A stretch of 64,000 nt of DNA from Runella sp. SP2 (lineage in GTDB: Bacteria > Bacteroidota > Bacteroidia > Cytophagales > Spirosomataceae). The stretch covers positions 6,189,501-6,253,500 of the forward strand of contig NZ_CP031030.1 of the NCBI RefSeq assembly GCF_003711225.1, written 5' to 3'. The notes beneath the pieces were generated by a model. The model was not told where the DNA came from. It saw nothing but the letters and a program-made list of their open reading frames with translations, and ran no database searches. Positions within the stretch are counted from its first letter, which is position 1; every line of letters starts with the position of its first letter. The translations under genes were made by a program, and so were the position numbers. This document shows, in pieces, positions 1-9,075 of the stretch.

Positions 1-375
1 CCTAAGTCAAACTACGCCGTTCCAGGGCTTTATTTTTATGACAATGAGGTGGTGGAAATCGCCAAAAATATCCAGCCTAGCCCGCGCGGAGAACTCGAAA
101 TTACGGACGTAAATCGCGTGTATTTGGAGCGTGGAAAGCTCAAAGTAGGCGTTCTTAATCGTGGAACAGCCTGGTTAGATACAGGCACGTTTGCGTCGTT
201 GATGCAAGCAGGGCAATTTGTTCAAGTAATTGAAGAACGCCAAGGGCTTAAAATCGGTTGTATCGAAGAAGTGGCTTACCGTATGGGATTCATTACGGCC
301 GACGAACTTCGCGAAATCGCCCAGCCGTTGCTCAAAAGCGGTTATGGCCAGTATTTACTAGGAATTTTGAAGTAA
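1..375 (+). CDS. rfbA: Glucose-1-phosphate thymidylyltransferase, 3' end (partial)
   Basis: The open frame enters from the left edge and gives the C-terminal 124 or so residues of an RmlA/RfbA nucleotidyltransferase, which joins dTTP and glucose-1-phosphate to dTDP-glucose, the first step to dTDP-rhamnose. Visible family signatures are VPGLYFYDN, the [15 protein letters not shown] stretch (here [11 protein letters not shown]) and GTAWLDTGT, followed by the helical C-terminus that ends with YGQYLLGIL. The full protein is usually about 290 aa, so more than half lies outside the window. The frame has no in-frame start at its left edge that would make it complete. The neighbouring ribE starts 5 bp after its stop, so the two may be co-transcribed, although they serve different pathways. 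Confidence 0.93.
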   Translation, partial: PKSNYAVPGLYFYDNEVVEIAKNIQPSPRGELEITDVNRVYLERGKLKVGVLNRGTAWLDTGTFASLMQAGQFVQVIEERQGLKIGCIEEVAYRMGFITADELREIAQPLLKSGYGQYLLGILK

Positions 376-379
376 AACC

Positions 380-988
380 ATGTTTACAGGAATTGTAGAA
401 GCGACGGCCGAAATCGTCGAAATCATTGCGGAAGGAACGAACCTGACGTTTAGATTGAGTGCAGCTTTGGCGCCCGAACTCAAAGTGGACCAAAGCGTGA
501 GCCATAACGGCGTTTGTCTGACGGTGACGAGCATTGAAGGAACTACCTACACGGTAACGGCGGTGGACGAAACCCTCAAAAAAACAAACTTAGGTCAGTG
601 GAAAGTAGGCACGAAGGTAAACGTAGAACGATGTATGCCTGCCCACGGTCGTTTTGATGGGCACATTGTTCAAGGCCACGTTGACCAAACGGGGGTTTGT
701 ACCTACATCGCTGAAGTGGGTGGAAGTTGGTTGTTTGATTTTACGTACGATGCCGCTGTGGGCAATATTACCGTAGAAAAAGGCTCAATTTGTGTCAATG
801 GGGTGAGCTTGACGGTCTTTAACTCGCACGATGACGGTTTCCGCGTAACGATTATTCCTTATACCTACGAGCATACTAATTTTCATCAATTGCAAGTCGG
901 CGACATCGTCAATTTGGAGTTTGATATTTTGGGGAAATACATGCAGAAGATTTTGGCGAAATCAATGGCGCCCATTGCAGTTAAATAA
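380..988 (+). CDS. ribE: Riboflavin synthase, alpha chain
   Basis: This 202-aa protein catalyses dismutation of two 6,7-dimethyl-8-ribityllumazines to riboflavin in the cytosol. It begins with the invariant MFTGIVEA and contains the two lumazine-binding repeats expected of the family: SVSHNGVCLTV near residue 40 and EKGSICVNGVSLTV near residue 135. The central GRFDGHIVQGHVD segment is also typical. Length agrees with the family (about 200-215 aa). The ATG lies 5 bp after rfbA and the next gene follows within 3 bp, so it is likely translated from a common message. No flavin riboswitch is visible upstream. Confidence 0.95.
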   Translation: MFTGIVEATAEIVEIIAEGTNLTFRLSAALAPELKVDQSVSHNGVCLTVTSIEGTTYTVTAVDETLKKTNLGQWKVGTKVNVERCMPAHGRFDGHIVQGHVDQTGVCTYIAEVGGSWLFDFTYDAAVGNITVEKGSICVNGVSLTVFNSHDDGFRVTIIPYTYEHTNFHQLQVGDIVNLEFDILGKYMQKILAKSMAPIAVK

Positions 989-991
989 ACC

Positions 992-2473
992 TTGGAAATC
1001 TTGACGCACCCCCGAATTTGTTACGAAATTTTTGTTCGTTCTTTTTGCGATTCCAACTGGGACGGAATCGGTGATTTGAATGGCATTCGTTCCAAACTGC
1101 CTTACCTTCAAGAGTTGGGCATTGAGGCAATATGGCTCACTCCGATTCAGCCATCACCCAGTTATCATAAATACGATGTTGTTGATTATTACGGCATTGA
1201 ACCCGAATACGGAACCCTCGACGATTTTAAAAACCTCCTGACTGAAGCCCACGCTCGCGGGATCAAAGTCATCTTAGATTTGGTGATTAATCACACGAGT
1301 GTGCGCCATCCTTGGTTTGTAGAATCGGCGAAAGGCAAAGCCAATCCTTACCGAAACTATTACAATTGGAAAAGCCCGAAGGAAATTGAAGCATTGGGGA
1401 TTGCCACGCGCGAGGCTACCCCCGATACGTGGGAACGAAAGCCTTGGCACAGTGCCGTGGGCAATACCGAAAAATACTACGGTTTGTTTTGGAAAGGAAT
1501 GCCTGACCTCAACTGCGACCACCCACCTGTGCGCCAAGCGATTTATGACATTGGCAAATATTGGCTAGAAATGGGCGTGGACGGTTTTCGATTGGACGCC
1601 GCCCGCCACATTTATCCCGAATGGGAAGAGTACAAAAACTACGATTTTTGGGTCGAATTTCGGACGGAAATGCAGAAAGTAAACCCGCAGGTGTATTTGG
1701 TCGGTGAAGTGTGGAACGCAGCCGATAAAATTGCTCCTTATTTTCGCGGGCTGACGGCCAATTTTAACTTTGATTTGAGTTTGGCGCTTCAAAAAATCAC
1801 CGCCGAGGAGCGAGATACCGTGCATTTGATTACTACTTTGGCTAAAAATCGTCAAGTATTTGCCCAAACAAATCCCCGTTTTATTGACGCCACTATGCTG
1901 ACCAATCACGACCAAACGCGCATTGGAAGTGTGTTACACGGCAAGCAGACCCATTTGAAAGTAGCGGCGAATTTACTTTTTACGCTGCCAGGGCAGCCGT
2001 ACGTTTATTATGGCGAAGAACTGGGGATGCTGGGACAAAAGCCCGATGAGTTTATCCGTGAACCGTTTTTGTGGGGGTACCGTCAGCACGACCGTGAACG
2101 AGCGCGATGGATGAAGCCCAAGTACAGCAAAAGCGTGACCGTAACTCCGTTGGCGAATCAACAAAACGACCCCAATTCGCTTTATAATCACTACAAACGC
2201 TTGATTCATTTCCGTAAATCCAATGACGTCATCGGTAGTTTTTACGGGCAAATCGAACCTTTACCCAACCGCAACCCTCGCTTGGTCGCATTCAAGCGTG
2301 GCCTTGCTGAGCAGGAAGTATGGGTGCTTCATAATCTTTCCAATACAACCGTAATTTACGCTGCTTCCTTCATGCCCACCGAACTGCTATTCACCACCGA
2401 CACCGCGTCGCGTTTTGAAAAGGTCGATACCATTTCGTTGGCGCCGTTTAGTTGTGTGGTGTTGGGAGAATAA
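992..2473 (+). CDS. GH13 alpha-glucosidase / alpha-amylase family protein
   Basis: This 493-aa glycoside hydrolase has the GH13 catalytic TIM barrel: LDLVINHTS (about 95-103), GVDGFRLDAAR with nucleophile D202, LVGEVWN with acid/base E239, and TNHDQTR with D307. The length and the opening YEIFVRSFCDSNWDG suit oligo-1,6-glucosidase, alpha-glucosidase or trehalose-synthase-like members; exact specificity cannot be read. No signal peptide is present, so it probably acts in the cytosol. No ATG lies between the ribE stop and the first conserved residues, so translation most likely begins at TTG 992, 3 bp after ribE. It is clearly GH13; the substrate is open. Confidence 0.88.
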   Translation: MEILTHPRICYEIFVRSFCDSNWDGIGDLNGIRSKLPYLQELGIEAIWLTPIQPSPSYHKYDVVDYYGIEPEYGTLDDFKNLLTEAHARGIKVILDLVINHTSVRHPWFVESAKGKANPYRNYYNWKSPKEIEALGIATREATPDTWERKPWHSAVGNTEKYYGLFWKGMPDLNCDHPPVRQAIYDIGKYWLEMGVDGFRLDAARHIYPEWEEYKNYDFWVEFRTEMQKVNPQVYLVGEVWNAADKIAPYFRGLTANFNFDLSLALQKITAEERDTVHLITTLAKNRQVFAQTNPRFIDATMLTNHDQTRIGSVLHGKQTHLKVAANLLFTLPGQPYVYYGEELGMLGQKPDEFIREPFLWGYRQHDRERARWMKPKYSKSVTVTPLANQQNDPNSLYNHYKRLIHFRKSNDVIGSFYGQIEPLPNRNPRLVAFKRGLAEQEVWVLHNLSNTTVIYAASFMPTELLFTTDTASRFEKVDTISLAPFSCVVLGE

Positions 2474-2478
2474 ATTTA

Positions 2479-2498
2479 TTTTCAAATATTTTTGAAAA
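2479..2498. promoter_or_regulatory. Candidate GbsR operator (8-bp inverted repeat)
   Basis: Perfect inverted repeat TTTTCAAA-N4-TTTGAAAA. Its inner core TTTCA-N8-TGAAA recurs exactly upstream of the next gene (3080-3097). It overlaps the -33 element of the promoter at 2491-2521, a position suited to autorepression by the regulator encoded just downstream. The function is inferred. Confidence 0.5.
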
Positions 2499-2521
2499 TA
2501 CAATAATTTATTTTACTTTTG
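2491..2521 (+). promoter_or_regulatory. Bacteroidota-type promoter for the GbsR-like gene
   Basis: TTTG at 2491-2494, a 19-bp spacer, and an exact TAnnTTTG (-7) at 2514-2521. The ATG follows at 2525, so the message would be nearly leaderless. Confidence 0.6.
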
Positions 2522-2524
2522 GCT

Positions 2525-3031
2525 ATGGAATTACAAGAGGCAAAAGACCGCTTTGTTCAGGCATGGGGAACATTAGCGACCCAATGGGGAATTAATCGTA
2601 CGATGGCGCAGATTCACGCGCTATTGATGATTTCTCCTAATCCGCTCACGACCGAAGACTTGATGGCGCAGCTTCAGATTTCTCGTGGGAATGTAAGCAT
2701 GAACTTACGGGATTTGATGGATTGGGGATTGGTTTTTAAAGAATTGCGCCCTGGAGAGCGTAAAGAATACTTTTTTGCCGAAAAAGACGCTTGGAAAGTA
2801 GCCAAACAAGTAGCAAAAGAACGCCGAAGGAGAGAGATTGAGCCTGTGATTAAGTTATTAGAAGAGCTTCGGGGTGTCCCTGTTCGGGCGGGTGATGCCG
2901 ATTCGGAAACATTCCATGCGACCATCGAAAGCATCAGTCGAGTGGTAAACTTAGCAGACGGGGCTTTAGATGCCGCAATGAAGGCGGAAGAAAGCTTAAT
3001 CTTAGGAACGCTAATCAAGCTATTGCGCTAA
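2525..3031 (+). CDS. GbsR/MarR-like winged-helix transcriptional regulator
   Basis: This 168-aa protein has the MarR-superfamily winged helix in its first 90 residues (MAQIHALLMIS, LTTEDLMAQLQISRGNVSMNLRDLMDWGLV) followed by a wing with RKEYF and a basic helical tail, the arrangement of the GbsR subfamily. Such proteins are DNA-binding repressors, in some cases of osmoprotectant genes. ATG 2525 is preferred over TTG 2519 because it lies just after the promoter and starts the conserved helix. The gene is followed 85 bp later by a membrane-protein gene whose upstream region carries the same TTTCA-N8-TGAAA word, suggesting a regulator-target pair. The effector is unknown. Confidence 0.8.
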   Translation: MELQEAKDRFVQAWGTLATQWGINRTMAQIHALLMISPNPLTTEDLMAQLQISRGNVSMNLRDLMDWGLVFKELRPGERKEYFFAEKDAWKVAKQVAKERRRREIEPVIKLLEELRGVPVRAGDADSETFHATIESISRVVNLADGALDAAMKAEESLILGTLIKLLR

Positions 3032-3079
3032 TAATGGCGAACAAACGGGCACTTAGGTGCCTATTTATTGGGTTTTAAA

Positions 3080-3097
3080 TTTCAATAATTTCTGAAA
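3080..3097. promoter_or_regulatory. Second copy of candidate GbsR operator
   Basis: TTTCA-N8-TGAAA, 19 bp before the ATG of the membrane-protein gene. Same half-sites and spacing as the site at 2480-2497, with flanking A/T extending it to ATTTCA...TGAAAT. Confidence 0.45.
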
Positions 3098-3116
3098 TAT
3101 CTAAATATACAAAAAG

Positions 3117-3695
3117 ATGAATCGTGTCATGAACCTTCCGCCCCAAGCGCCAGACATCCGTTCGGCGTTTCGACAAAAATGGTTTTGGTTGTGGGCATTA
3201 TTGCCCGTCGGCGCCTATTACGTAAGTTGGTTGTTGATGATGATGCCTTTTCCTTTGTTTTTGGTCGCTGGACAATGGGTCGCATTGGAGAGTTTTCATA
3301 AAAAACAAAAACCAATGACTTTATGGCTACTGAATTTAGTGACCTTGCTGGTAACAGGTCTGCTTATTGTAGTGATGGTGGATAAGATGTGGACAAACCA
3401 ATACGATGACTATCTCCTTTTTGTCCTTTTCGGAACGTACTACCTATTCCAGTGCTTCAATGAGTGGGTTTTCTTTAAGTTATTTCCTTCTTGGCGCTTT
3501 GGCTATTGGTCAGGGGCCAATCTCATCGCAGCAGCGGTCTGGATAGGAGTTTTAGTGGGTGGCAAACTCATTTTACCTTTTGCCATCAAGCAAGAATATG
3601 TGCTTTGGTTTATCATTCCCGTGCTTGGAATCATCTCCAATAGTATCACCGCCTTAGGAATACATCTCGCTACTCAAACCCGTTACGGACTATGA
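3117..3695 (+). CDS. Multi-pass membrane protein of unknown function
   Basis: This 192-aa protein is not recognised. It shows about five hydrophobic segments: residues about 23-45 (WLWALLPVGAYYVSWLL), 48-60, 70-92 (LWLLNLVTLLVTGLLIVVMV), 100-120, 135-158 and 165-185, so it is an inner-membrane protein. There is no signal peptide cleavage site and no catalytic motif. Its promoter region shares a palindromic word with that of the GbsR-like regulator upstream, which suggests that the regulator controls it. No transporter family can be named from the sequence. Confidence 0.6.
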   Translation: MNRVMNLPPQAPDIRSAFRQKWFWLWALLPVGAYYVSWLLMMMPFPLFLVAGQWVALESFHKKQKPMTLWLLNLVTLLVTGLLIVVMVDKMWTNQYDDYLLFVLFGTYYLFQCFNEWVFFKLFPSWRFGYWSGANLIAAAVWIGVLVGGKLILPFAIKQEYVLWFIIPVLGIISNSITALGIHLATQTRYGL

Positions 3696-3855
3696 AAAAA
3701 ATAGTAGTCTATCCCGCCACTTTGAGTCTGCCTTTAATGCTTTTACCCTAATATGGCCTTATGTTTCTTATATGGTTCACCACCTATTAACAAACAAAAA
3801 CTAAAAAAGAAATAAATCATACCAGTAGCCGTTTTATCATTATAACGGCTATGAC
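3696..3855. other. Intergenic region with an 8-bp inverted repeat
   Basis: The only clear structure is the inverted repeat TAGCCGTT (3826-3833) / AACGGCTA (3844-3851), 10-bp loop, ending 4 bp before the next ATG. It could be an operator or an RNA hairpin at the translation start. Nothing else is seen. Confidence 0.35.
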
Positions 3856-4503
3856 ATGAGAACCTTCTATTTCTTTACGCTTGCGTATCTTCTGGGCAAG
3901 GAAACTTTGGCACAATACCCAAACACCAGCTATTGGCAAGCCGAAATGAGCTATGCCGCCCCCATTTTTCAGAAATCGCAGGCCATTCGCTACGGTTCAA
4001 CTCAAGTTGATGCGTGGACGCCACGGGGGCAAGTCAATGCCAACCTTGGGTTGCACTTTGAATCCATAGAAGGGCATTTTGCAGAAGTTTTTCTTCATGC
4101 ACGATGCTTAGAAAATGATTTTGAAGACTCTGCTATACTTATGGGCATGCGGCTAGGAACGGGCAAAAAAAGGTGGCGCGTCTATTTGGAATTAGATCAA
4201 GGTGGGCGAAATGGCAATTTTTGGGCTTTTGAAGTTCATGACGAATCCGCAGGCTTTATGTATGGCTTAGGGACTCGCTACCGAATCTCGACGCGGGTGT
4301 CCCTGCAAGCCTCTTATTTAAGAAATCATTTTATCCAATTCAAAGAAGTCGCTGTTCCATTCAAACGACCCTTTGGTTCTTTTGCCTCGTTGGGTCTTTA
4401 TTGGAACTTGAGCGTAAAACCTGATAGGCAGTCCAAACCCACCAAAGTCAAAAAGTTGACGCCTAGTCGGCAAGACCGCTGCTTGTACGCGCCAGCTGTT
4501 TAG
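3856..4503 (+). CDS. Hypothetical exported protein, possible outer-membrane beta-barrel
   Basis: This 215-aa protein is not recognised. The first 19 residues form a short hydrophobic leader ending in LAQ, a cleavage site common in Bacteroidota. The rest is rich in alternating aromatic/polar strands (VNANLGLHFES, RWRVYLELDQG, ALQASYLRNHF-like, FASLGLYWNLSV), the pattern of a small outer-membrane barrel or periplasmic beta protein. The last 25 residues are basic and poorly structured. It has its own upstream region with a palindrome. A barrel fold is an inference from strand periodicity only. Confidence 0.45.
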   Translation: MRTFYFFTLAYLLGKETLAQYPNTSYWQAEMSYAAPIFQKSQAIRYGSTQVDAWTPRGQVNANLGLHFESIEGHFAEVFLHARCLENDFEDSAILMGMRLGTGKKRWRVYLELDQGGRNGNFWAFEVHDESAGFMYGLGTRYRISTRVSLQASYLRNHFIQFKEVAVPFKRPFGSFASLGLYWNLSVKPDRQSKPTKVKKLTPSRQDRCLYAPAV

Positions 4504-4669
4504 AGATAGTTTGCAGTACAATAACCCCTAAATCCGTCATCAATTTTGGTGCTTCCGATTCAGTTGCCGAACTTTGTGGCTCAAATTACAGTATTACGTA
4601 GAGGCATAATAAGTTGAGTATCTGTTTTTTTCTTGTGACTCATGAAGCCTGCCTCCATTCTCTGAATCA

Positions 4670-5977
4670 ATGAAAACCAAAGGAACCAAACGAAACAAAG
4701 TCAATATCGTGACACTGGGTTGTAGTAAAAACTTGGTGGATAGCGAAAATATCTTTACCCAACTCAAAGGCAACGGCTACAACGTGACCCACGAGTCGCA
4801 AAAAGACGATGCCAATATTGTGATTGTCAATACGTGTGGGTTTATCGACAATGCCAAACAAGAATCGGTGGACACCATTCTGCGCTATGCCGATGCCAAA
4901 GAAGCAGGGCTGGTGGATAAAGTATATGTAACGGGTTGTTTGTCACATCGTTATAAGGATGAATTGGCGGTTGAAATCCCCACAGTAGATGCGTGGTTTG
5001 GGACGAATGAACTTCCGCGTTTGCTCAAAACCCTCAAAGCAGACTACAAACAAGAGCTCGTTGGAGAACGTCTATTGACGACGCCCGCGCACTATGCCTA
5101 CCTCAAAATCGCAGAAGGATGCGATCGTCCTTGTAGTTTTTGTGCAATTCCGTTGATGCGCGGAGGCCACGTGTCGCGTTCAATTGATGAGCTGGTGACT
5201 GAGGCAAAATCATTGGCGCGTCGTGGCACGAAAGAGTTGATTTTGATTGCTCAAGATTTGACCTACTACGGGTTGGATATTTACAAAAAACGCAATTTGT
5301 CGGAGCTACTCAATCACCTAGCCGATGTAGAAGGCATCGACTGGATTCGTTTACAGTATGCGTACCCGTCGGGTTTTCCGCTAGATGTGTTGGATGTGAT
5401 GCGCGAGCGTTCCAACATTTGTAAGTATTTGGACATGCCGCTGCAAAGTGGTAGCACCGAAATGCTGAAACTCATGCGCCGTGGTATCACGCGCGAAAAA
5501 ACCGAAGACCTCATCAAGACCATTCGGGATAAAGTACCAGGCATTGCGCTGCGTACGACCCTCATTGCAGGGCATCCAGGGGAAACGGAAGAAATGTTTG
5601 AAGAAACCCTTGAGTTTGTGGAACGTACCCGTTTCGATCGCTTGGGTGTGTTTGCCTACTCGCACGAAGACCAGACGCATTCGTTTACCATGCCCGACGA
5701 CGTGCCTGCCGACGTAAAACAACAACGTACCGACGACATCATGGCGGTGCAGCAAGACATTTCGTGGTCGTTGAACCAAGAAAAAATTGGCAATACGTAC
5801 AAGGTGTTGTTCGACCGTAAAGAAGGTGGTTATTTCATTGGCCGTACCGAATTTGATTCCCCCGAAGTAGATAATGAGGTATTAATTTCGGCCGAACAGT
5901 ACGTTCGAGTAGGGGACTTTGCCAACGTAAAAATCAACAACGCCGAGGAGTTTGACTTGTACGGGCAATTGGTCTAA
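4670..5977 (+). CDS. rimO: Ribosomal protein S12 methylthiotransferase
   Basis: This 435-aa radical-SAM enzyme adds a methylthio group to the conserved aspartate of ribosomal protein S12. The N-terminal UPF0004 domain supplies cysteines C18 (TLGCSKNLVDSE), C56 (NTCGFI) and C90 (TGCLS) for the auxiliary 4Fe-4S cluster. The radical-SAM CX3CX2C motif is C151-C155-C158 in EGCDRPCSFCAIPLMRG, and a TRAM domain ends the protein. GCSKNLVDSE separates RimO from the tRNA enzyme MiaB. Length is normal. It stands alone, with 165 bp of plain sequence before it and a long inverted repeat after it. Confidence 0.95.
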   Translation: MKTKGTKRNKVNIVTLGCSKNLVDSENIFTQLKGNGYNVTHESQKDDANIVIVNTCGFIDNAKQESVDTILRYADAKEAGLVDKVYVTGCLSHRYKDELAVEIPTVDAWFGTNELPRLLKTLKADYKQELVGERLLTTPAHYAYLKIAEGCDRPCSFCAIPLMRGGHVSRSIDELVTEAKSLARRGTKELILIAQDLTYYGLDIYKKRNLSELLNHLADVEGIDWIRLQYAYPSGFPLDVLDVMRERSNICKYLDMPLQSGSTEMLKLMRRGITREKTEDLIKTIRDKVPGIALRTTLIAGHPGETEEMFEETLEFVERTRFDRLGVFAYSHEDQTHSFTMPDDVPADVKQQRTDDIMAVQQDISWSLNQEKIGNTYKVLFDRKEGGYFIGRTEFDSPEVDNEVLISAEQYVRVGDFANVKINNAEEFDLYGQLV

Positions 5978-6019
5978 ATCGGGTATATTCATTTCTAAAA
6001 CACATAGAGCACAGTAGTG

Positions 6020-6082
6020 TTTTCACATAGTAAACATATCGAACGGCTAATGCGGCTGAATGCTATGTTTACTATGTGAAAA
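6020..6082. terminator. 19-bp perfect inverted repeat, bidirectional terminator candidate
   Basis: Arms at 6020-6038 and 6064-6082 are perfect reverse complements (19 bp, core CACATAGTAAACATA), with a 25-nt spacer. They end in AAAA/TTTT runs on both sides and lie between two convergent genes, as expected for a shared terminator, though the long spacer is unusual. Confidence 0.5.
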
Positions 6083-6111
6083 AAACTATCTAAACTATGT
6101 GGTCACCCACG

Positions 6112-7458
6112 TTATTTTGTTGCTTTCTTCCCTTTGGTAGTGCTTGAAGCTGCTGCTTTAGAGTTCATCTCCATATAATCTACCACCAAGTGGCTAAGAG
6201 ATTTTACGCCTAACGTAAACCCGCTTTCATCAAGGTAAAAATCAGGGGTGTGATGCGGTGCTACGTCGTAAGGGCTTTTGCCTTTGGCCATTCCTCCCAA
6301 AAAGAAGAAGAACCCAGGGATTTTCTTTTGGAAGTAGCTAAAGTCTTCGGCACCAGTAGCAACGGGCGAAAGAAGGACGTTGTCTTTGCCTGCCAATGCC
6401 TCCAACGTCGGAATCATTTTATCGGTAAGTGCGGGGTCGTTGACCGTCGCTGGGTAGCCGATGCCAATTTCTACGTCGGCTTTTGCACCTGCGCTTTCAG
6501 CAATATTCGTTGAAATTTCCTTGATGCGACGGTGAACAAGCGCCTGCTGGTCATCACCGAAGGTACGAATGGTGCCAATCATTTCGAGTGACTCAGGAAT
6601 GATGTTGTAGCGAATACCGCCGTGAATCGCACCCACGGTTACTACCGCAGGGTTTTCCGTAATGTCAACATTGCGACTTACGATGGTTTGCAAACCCATC
6701 ACCACCTGAGAAGCCGTAACGATAGGGTCAACGCCCGACCAAGGGTTGGCGCCGTGGGTTTGTTTTCCTTTTAGTTTGATGGTCAACTGGTCAACGGCTG
6801 CCATGGTCGCACCTGGGCGGTAGCGGATTTTGCCTACTTCGGTTTGTGAGTTGATGTGAAGTCCAAAAATAGCATCCACTTTCGGGTTGTCCAATGCGCC
6901 TTCTTCCACCATTCGATTGGCACCAAAAGTCCCACCTGTATAAACGCCTTCTTCGGCAGGTTGGAAAATAAGCTTAACCGTTCCTGCTAAGTCTTTTTGC
7001 ATCGACGCCAATACCTCAGCAACCCCCATCAAAATAGCGACGTGGCTATCGTGACCGCAAGCGTGCATGACACCCGTTTTTTGGTTGTTGAACTCCGTTA
7101 CCACTTTCGATTTGAAAGGAATATCCACGCGTTCAGTTACAGGCAGGCCGTCCATGTCGGCGCGAAGGGCGACTACGGGGCCAGGTTTTCCTCCTTTGAG
7201 TACACCGATAACTCCCGTAACGGCTACTTTTTCTTTGACTTCATAACCTAGCTTGCGTAGGTGTTCGGCCACGATATTTGCCGTTCTAAATTCTTGGTTG
7301 CCAAGCTCTGGGTGCTCGTGGAAATCGCGACGCCACGCAATTACCTTGCTTTCGATAGCGTCAGACGCTTGGTTGATAACGGGCTTGAGGGCACTTTGTG
7401 CATATCCTGTGCCGAGGCTCAGGGCCAACAATGCACCACTTAGGAGAGGTTTTTTCAT
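6112..7458 (-). CDS. M20D-family amidohydrolase, exported
   Basis: This 448-aa zinc hydrolase belongs to the M20 group that includes hippurate hydrolase, N-acyl-L-amino-acid amidohydrolase and IAA-amino-acid hydrolases. The first 21 residues are a signal peptide ending TGYAQ, so it works in the periplasm. Metal-site motifs are visible: [33 protein letters not shown] (C134, H136) and QPAEEG (E169, E170), and a later [15 protein letters not shown] dimerisation segment. The C-terminus carries an unusual basic, Ser/Thr/Lys-rich tail. It is transcribed divergently from hisB, about 90 bp away. The acyl-amino-acid substrate cannot be told. Confidence 0.88.
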   Translation of the reverse strand: MKKPLLSGALLALSLGTGYAQSALKPVINQASDAIESKVIAWRRDFHEHPELGNQEFRTANIVAEHLRKLGYEVKEKVAVTGVIGVLKGGKPGPVVALRADMDGLPVTERVDIPFKSKVVTEFNNQKTGVMHACGHDSHVAILMGVAEVLASMQKDLAGTVKLIFQPAEEGVYTGGTFGANRMVEEGALDNPKVDAIFGLHINSQTEVGKIRYRPGATMAAVDQLTIKLKGKQTHGANPWSGVDPIVTASQVVMGLQTIVSRNVDITENPAVVTVGAIHGGIRYNIIPESLEMIGTIRTFGDDQQALVHRRIKEISTNIAESAGAKADVEIGIGYPATVNDPALTDKMIPTLEALAGKDNVLLSPVATGAEDFSYFQKKIPGFFFFLGGMAKGKSPYDVAPHHTPDFYLDESGFTLGVKSLSHLVVDYMEMNSKAAASSTTKGKKATK

Positions 7459-7550
7459 CGGATTTTAGTTTGTCGTTAGGAAAAATTTTGAGCAATTTAA
7501 CAAAAAACGCCCTTGGATGTTCGATATTCGCGGTTCAAAATCGAAAACTG

Positions 7551-8672
7551 ATGCAAAAACTTCTCTTCATAGACCGCGACGGAACTATTATCGTTGAGCC
7601 ACCCGTCGATTTTCAGGTAGATTCCTTAGAAAAATTGGCTTTTTTGCCCAAAGCCATCTCAAATCTTCGTCGTTTGGCCGAAGAAACCGATTTTGGTTTT
7701 GTGATGGTAACCAACCAAGATGGCTTGGGAACTGATTCTTTCCCCGAAGATACGTTTTGGCCTGCCCAAAATAAAATGCTCCAAGTTCTCGAAGGCGAAG
7801 GGGTAACTTTCCAAGCAATTCACGTGGATCGTACCTTCCCGCACGAAAATGCCCCCACGCGCAAACCTGGCACGGCTTTGTTGACGGAGTATTTCAATGG
7901 CTCGTACGATTTGGCAAACAGCTACGTGCTGGGCGATCGCCTGACGGATGTGCAATTGGCGGTGAATATGGGATGTAAAGCCATTTATATTGCCAACGAA
8001 CTCCCTGCCGATCTTGCCTCTGAATTGGCCAATGCCATTTCGCTCGTTAGCACCGATTGGGACGCTATTTATGAACACCTTCGCTTGCCTGCCCGTACGG
8101 CTTCGGTAGAGCGAGTGACGAAAGAAACCCAAATCAAAATAGAACTCAACCTCGATGGTACAGGTAAGTCAGCAATGAATACAGGGCTTGGATTTTTTGA
8201 CCACATGCTCGACCAGCTTGCCAAACACTCAGGCGCCGATTTGACAATTTCGGTGGTGGGTGATTTGCACATCGACGAGCACCATACCATCGAAGACACC
8301 GCCTTGGCGTTGGGCGAAGCTTACCGCAAGGCGTTGGGCGACAAACGAGGTATTAGTCGCTACGGCTTTTTGTTGCCAATGGACGAAGCCTTGGCCCAAG
8401 TAGCTATCGACTTTTCGGGTCGCCCGTGGTTGGTGTGGGATGCTGATTTCAAGCGGGAAAAAATCGGAGAAATGCCGACCGAAATGTTTTATCATTTCTT
8501 CAAGTCGTTTTCGGATACGGCTCAGTGCAACCTCAACATCAAGTGCGAAGGAAGCAACGAACACCACAAAATCGAGGCAATTTTTAAAGGATGGGCCAAA
8601 GCCATCAAGATGGCCGTGAAGCGTGATTTGAAAGCCCTTGATGTTTTACCGTCCACCAAAGGAGTACTTTAG
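7551..8672 (+). CDS. hisB: Bifunctional histidinol-phosphatase / imidazoleglycerol-phosphate dehydratase
   Basis: This 373-aa fusion carries two steps of histidine synthesis. Residues 1-165 form the HAD-type histidinol-phosphate phosphatase (FIDRDGT with D8 and D10; [16 protein letters not shown]). Residues about 180-373 form the dehydratase ([50 protein letters not shown]). The frame is open further upstream to 7398, but that would overlap the divergent amidohydrolase gene; ATG 7551 begins directly at the HAD motif and is chosen. No other his genes are nearby, so hisB is detached from any his operon in this window. Confidence 0.95.
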   Translation: MQKLLFIDRDGTIIVEPPVDFQVDSLEKLAFLPKAISNLRRLAEETDFGFVMVTNQDGLGTDSFPEDTFWPAQNKMLQVLEGEGVTFQAIHVDRTFPHENAPTRKPGTALLTEYFNGSYDLANSYVLGDRLTDVQLAVNMGCKAIYIANELPADLASELANAISLVSTDWDAIYEHLRLPARTASVERVTKETQIKIELNLDGTGKSAMNTGLGFFDHMLDQLAKHSGADLTISVVGDLHIDEHHTIEDTALALGEAYRKALGDKRGISRYGFLLPMDEALAQVAIDFSGRPWLVWDADFKREKIGEMPTEMFYHFFKSFSDTAQCNLNIKCEGSNEHHKIEAIFKGWAKAIKMAVKRDLKALDVLPSTKGVL

Positions 8673-8714
8673 AAAGAACGTATTCGGATAATTTTACAAA
8701 AAAACACCAGTTTT

Positions 8715-8747
8715 TTTGGGTCTAAATGCCGAATGCTATTACTTTTG
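8715..8747 (+). promoter_or_regulatory. Strong Bacteroidota-type promoter for a small gene
   Basis: TTTG at 8715-8718, 21-bp spacer, exact TAnnTTTG (tacttttg) at 8740-8747. A leader of about 40 nt would precede ATG 8793. Confidence 0.6.
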
Positions 8748-8792
8748 TACTATCTTTAAAATAAGGTTTTACACAATAAATTACGAATCATA

Positions 8793-8915
8793 ATGGACTT
8801 AAGAACCATCGGTACCCTCATATTTTATGCAGTATTGTTAGGCGTTTCTTTTTGGGTAGGAGGCCTTTTAGAGAAAAACGAACGTAAATACACGAAATAC
8901 TTCAAAGAAGACTAA
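8793..8915 (+). CDS. 40-residue single-pass membrane protein
   Basis: A small gene not recognised as a known family. ATG 8793 to TAA 8915 encodes 40 residues: a short polar start (MDLRTIG), one hydrophobic helix (about residues 7-26, TLIFYAVLLGVSFWVGGLL), and a charged, lysine/aspartate-rich tail ending YFKED. The positive-out charge order suggests a short N-terminus and a cytosolic C-tail. Support for being real comes from context: a well-formed promoter 45 bp upstream, a GCAA-loop hairpin just after the stop and a terminator at 8965-9000, so it is a complete monocistronic unit. Such mini-proteins often attach to membrane complexes; which one is unknown. Confidence 0.55.
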   Translation: MDLRTIGTLIFYAVLLGVSFWVGGLLEKNERKYTKYFKED

Positions 8916-8923
8916 CAAAACGC

Positions 8924-8939
8924 ATGAGCGCAAGCTCAT
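8924..8939. repeat. Hairpin with GCAA tetraloop after the small gene
   Basis: ATGAGC-GCAA-GCTCAT, a six-bp stem with a GNRA-type loop, 9 bp after the stop codon of the 40-residue gene. It could protect the 3' end of the message. Confidence 0.4.
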
Positions 8940-8964
8940 CGTCTTCGATACATCAATTTCAAAC

Positions 8965-9000
8965 GCGAGCTATTGAGGAACATCAGTAGCTCGCATTTTT
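8965..9000 (+). terminator. Intrinsic terminator of the small membrane-protein gene
   Basis: GCGAGCTA (8965-8972) pairs with TAGCTCGC (8987-8994), 14-nt loop, followed by ATTTTTG. Confidence 0.65.
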
Positions 9001-9075
9001 GTATCTAGCACTTCTTATAACCCATGTAACTTTTTAGTGAGAAGGTAGTCAGAAGGGCAAACGTGCGTATCAAAC

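Noticed and set aside
3692..3751. 19-codon frame overlapping the membrane-protein stop (ATGA)
   Set aside because: It has the look of a signal-peptide start and coupled translation, but it is too short and unsupported; it may be the relic of a lost gene.
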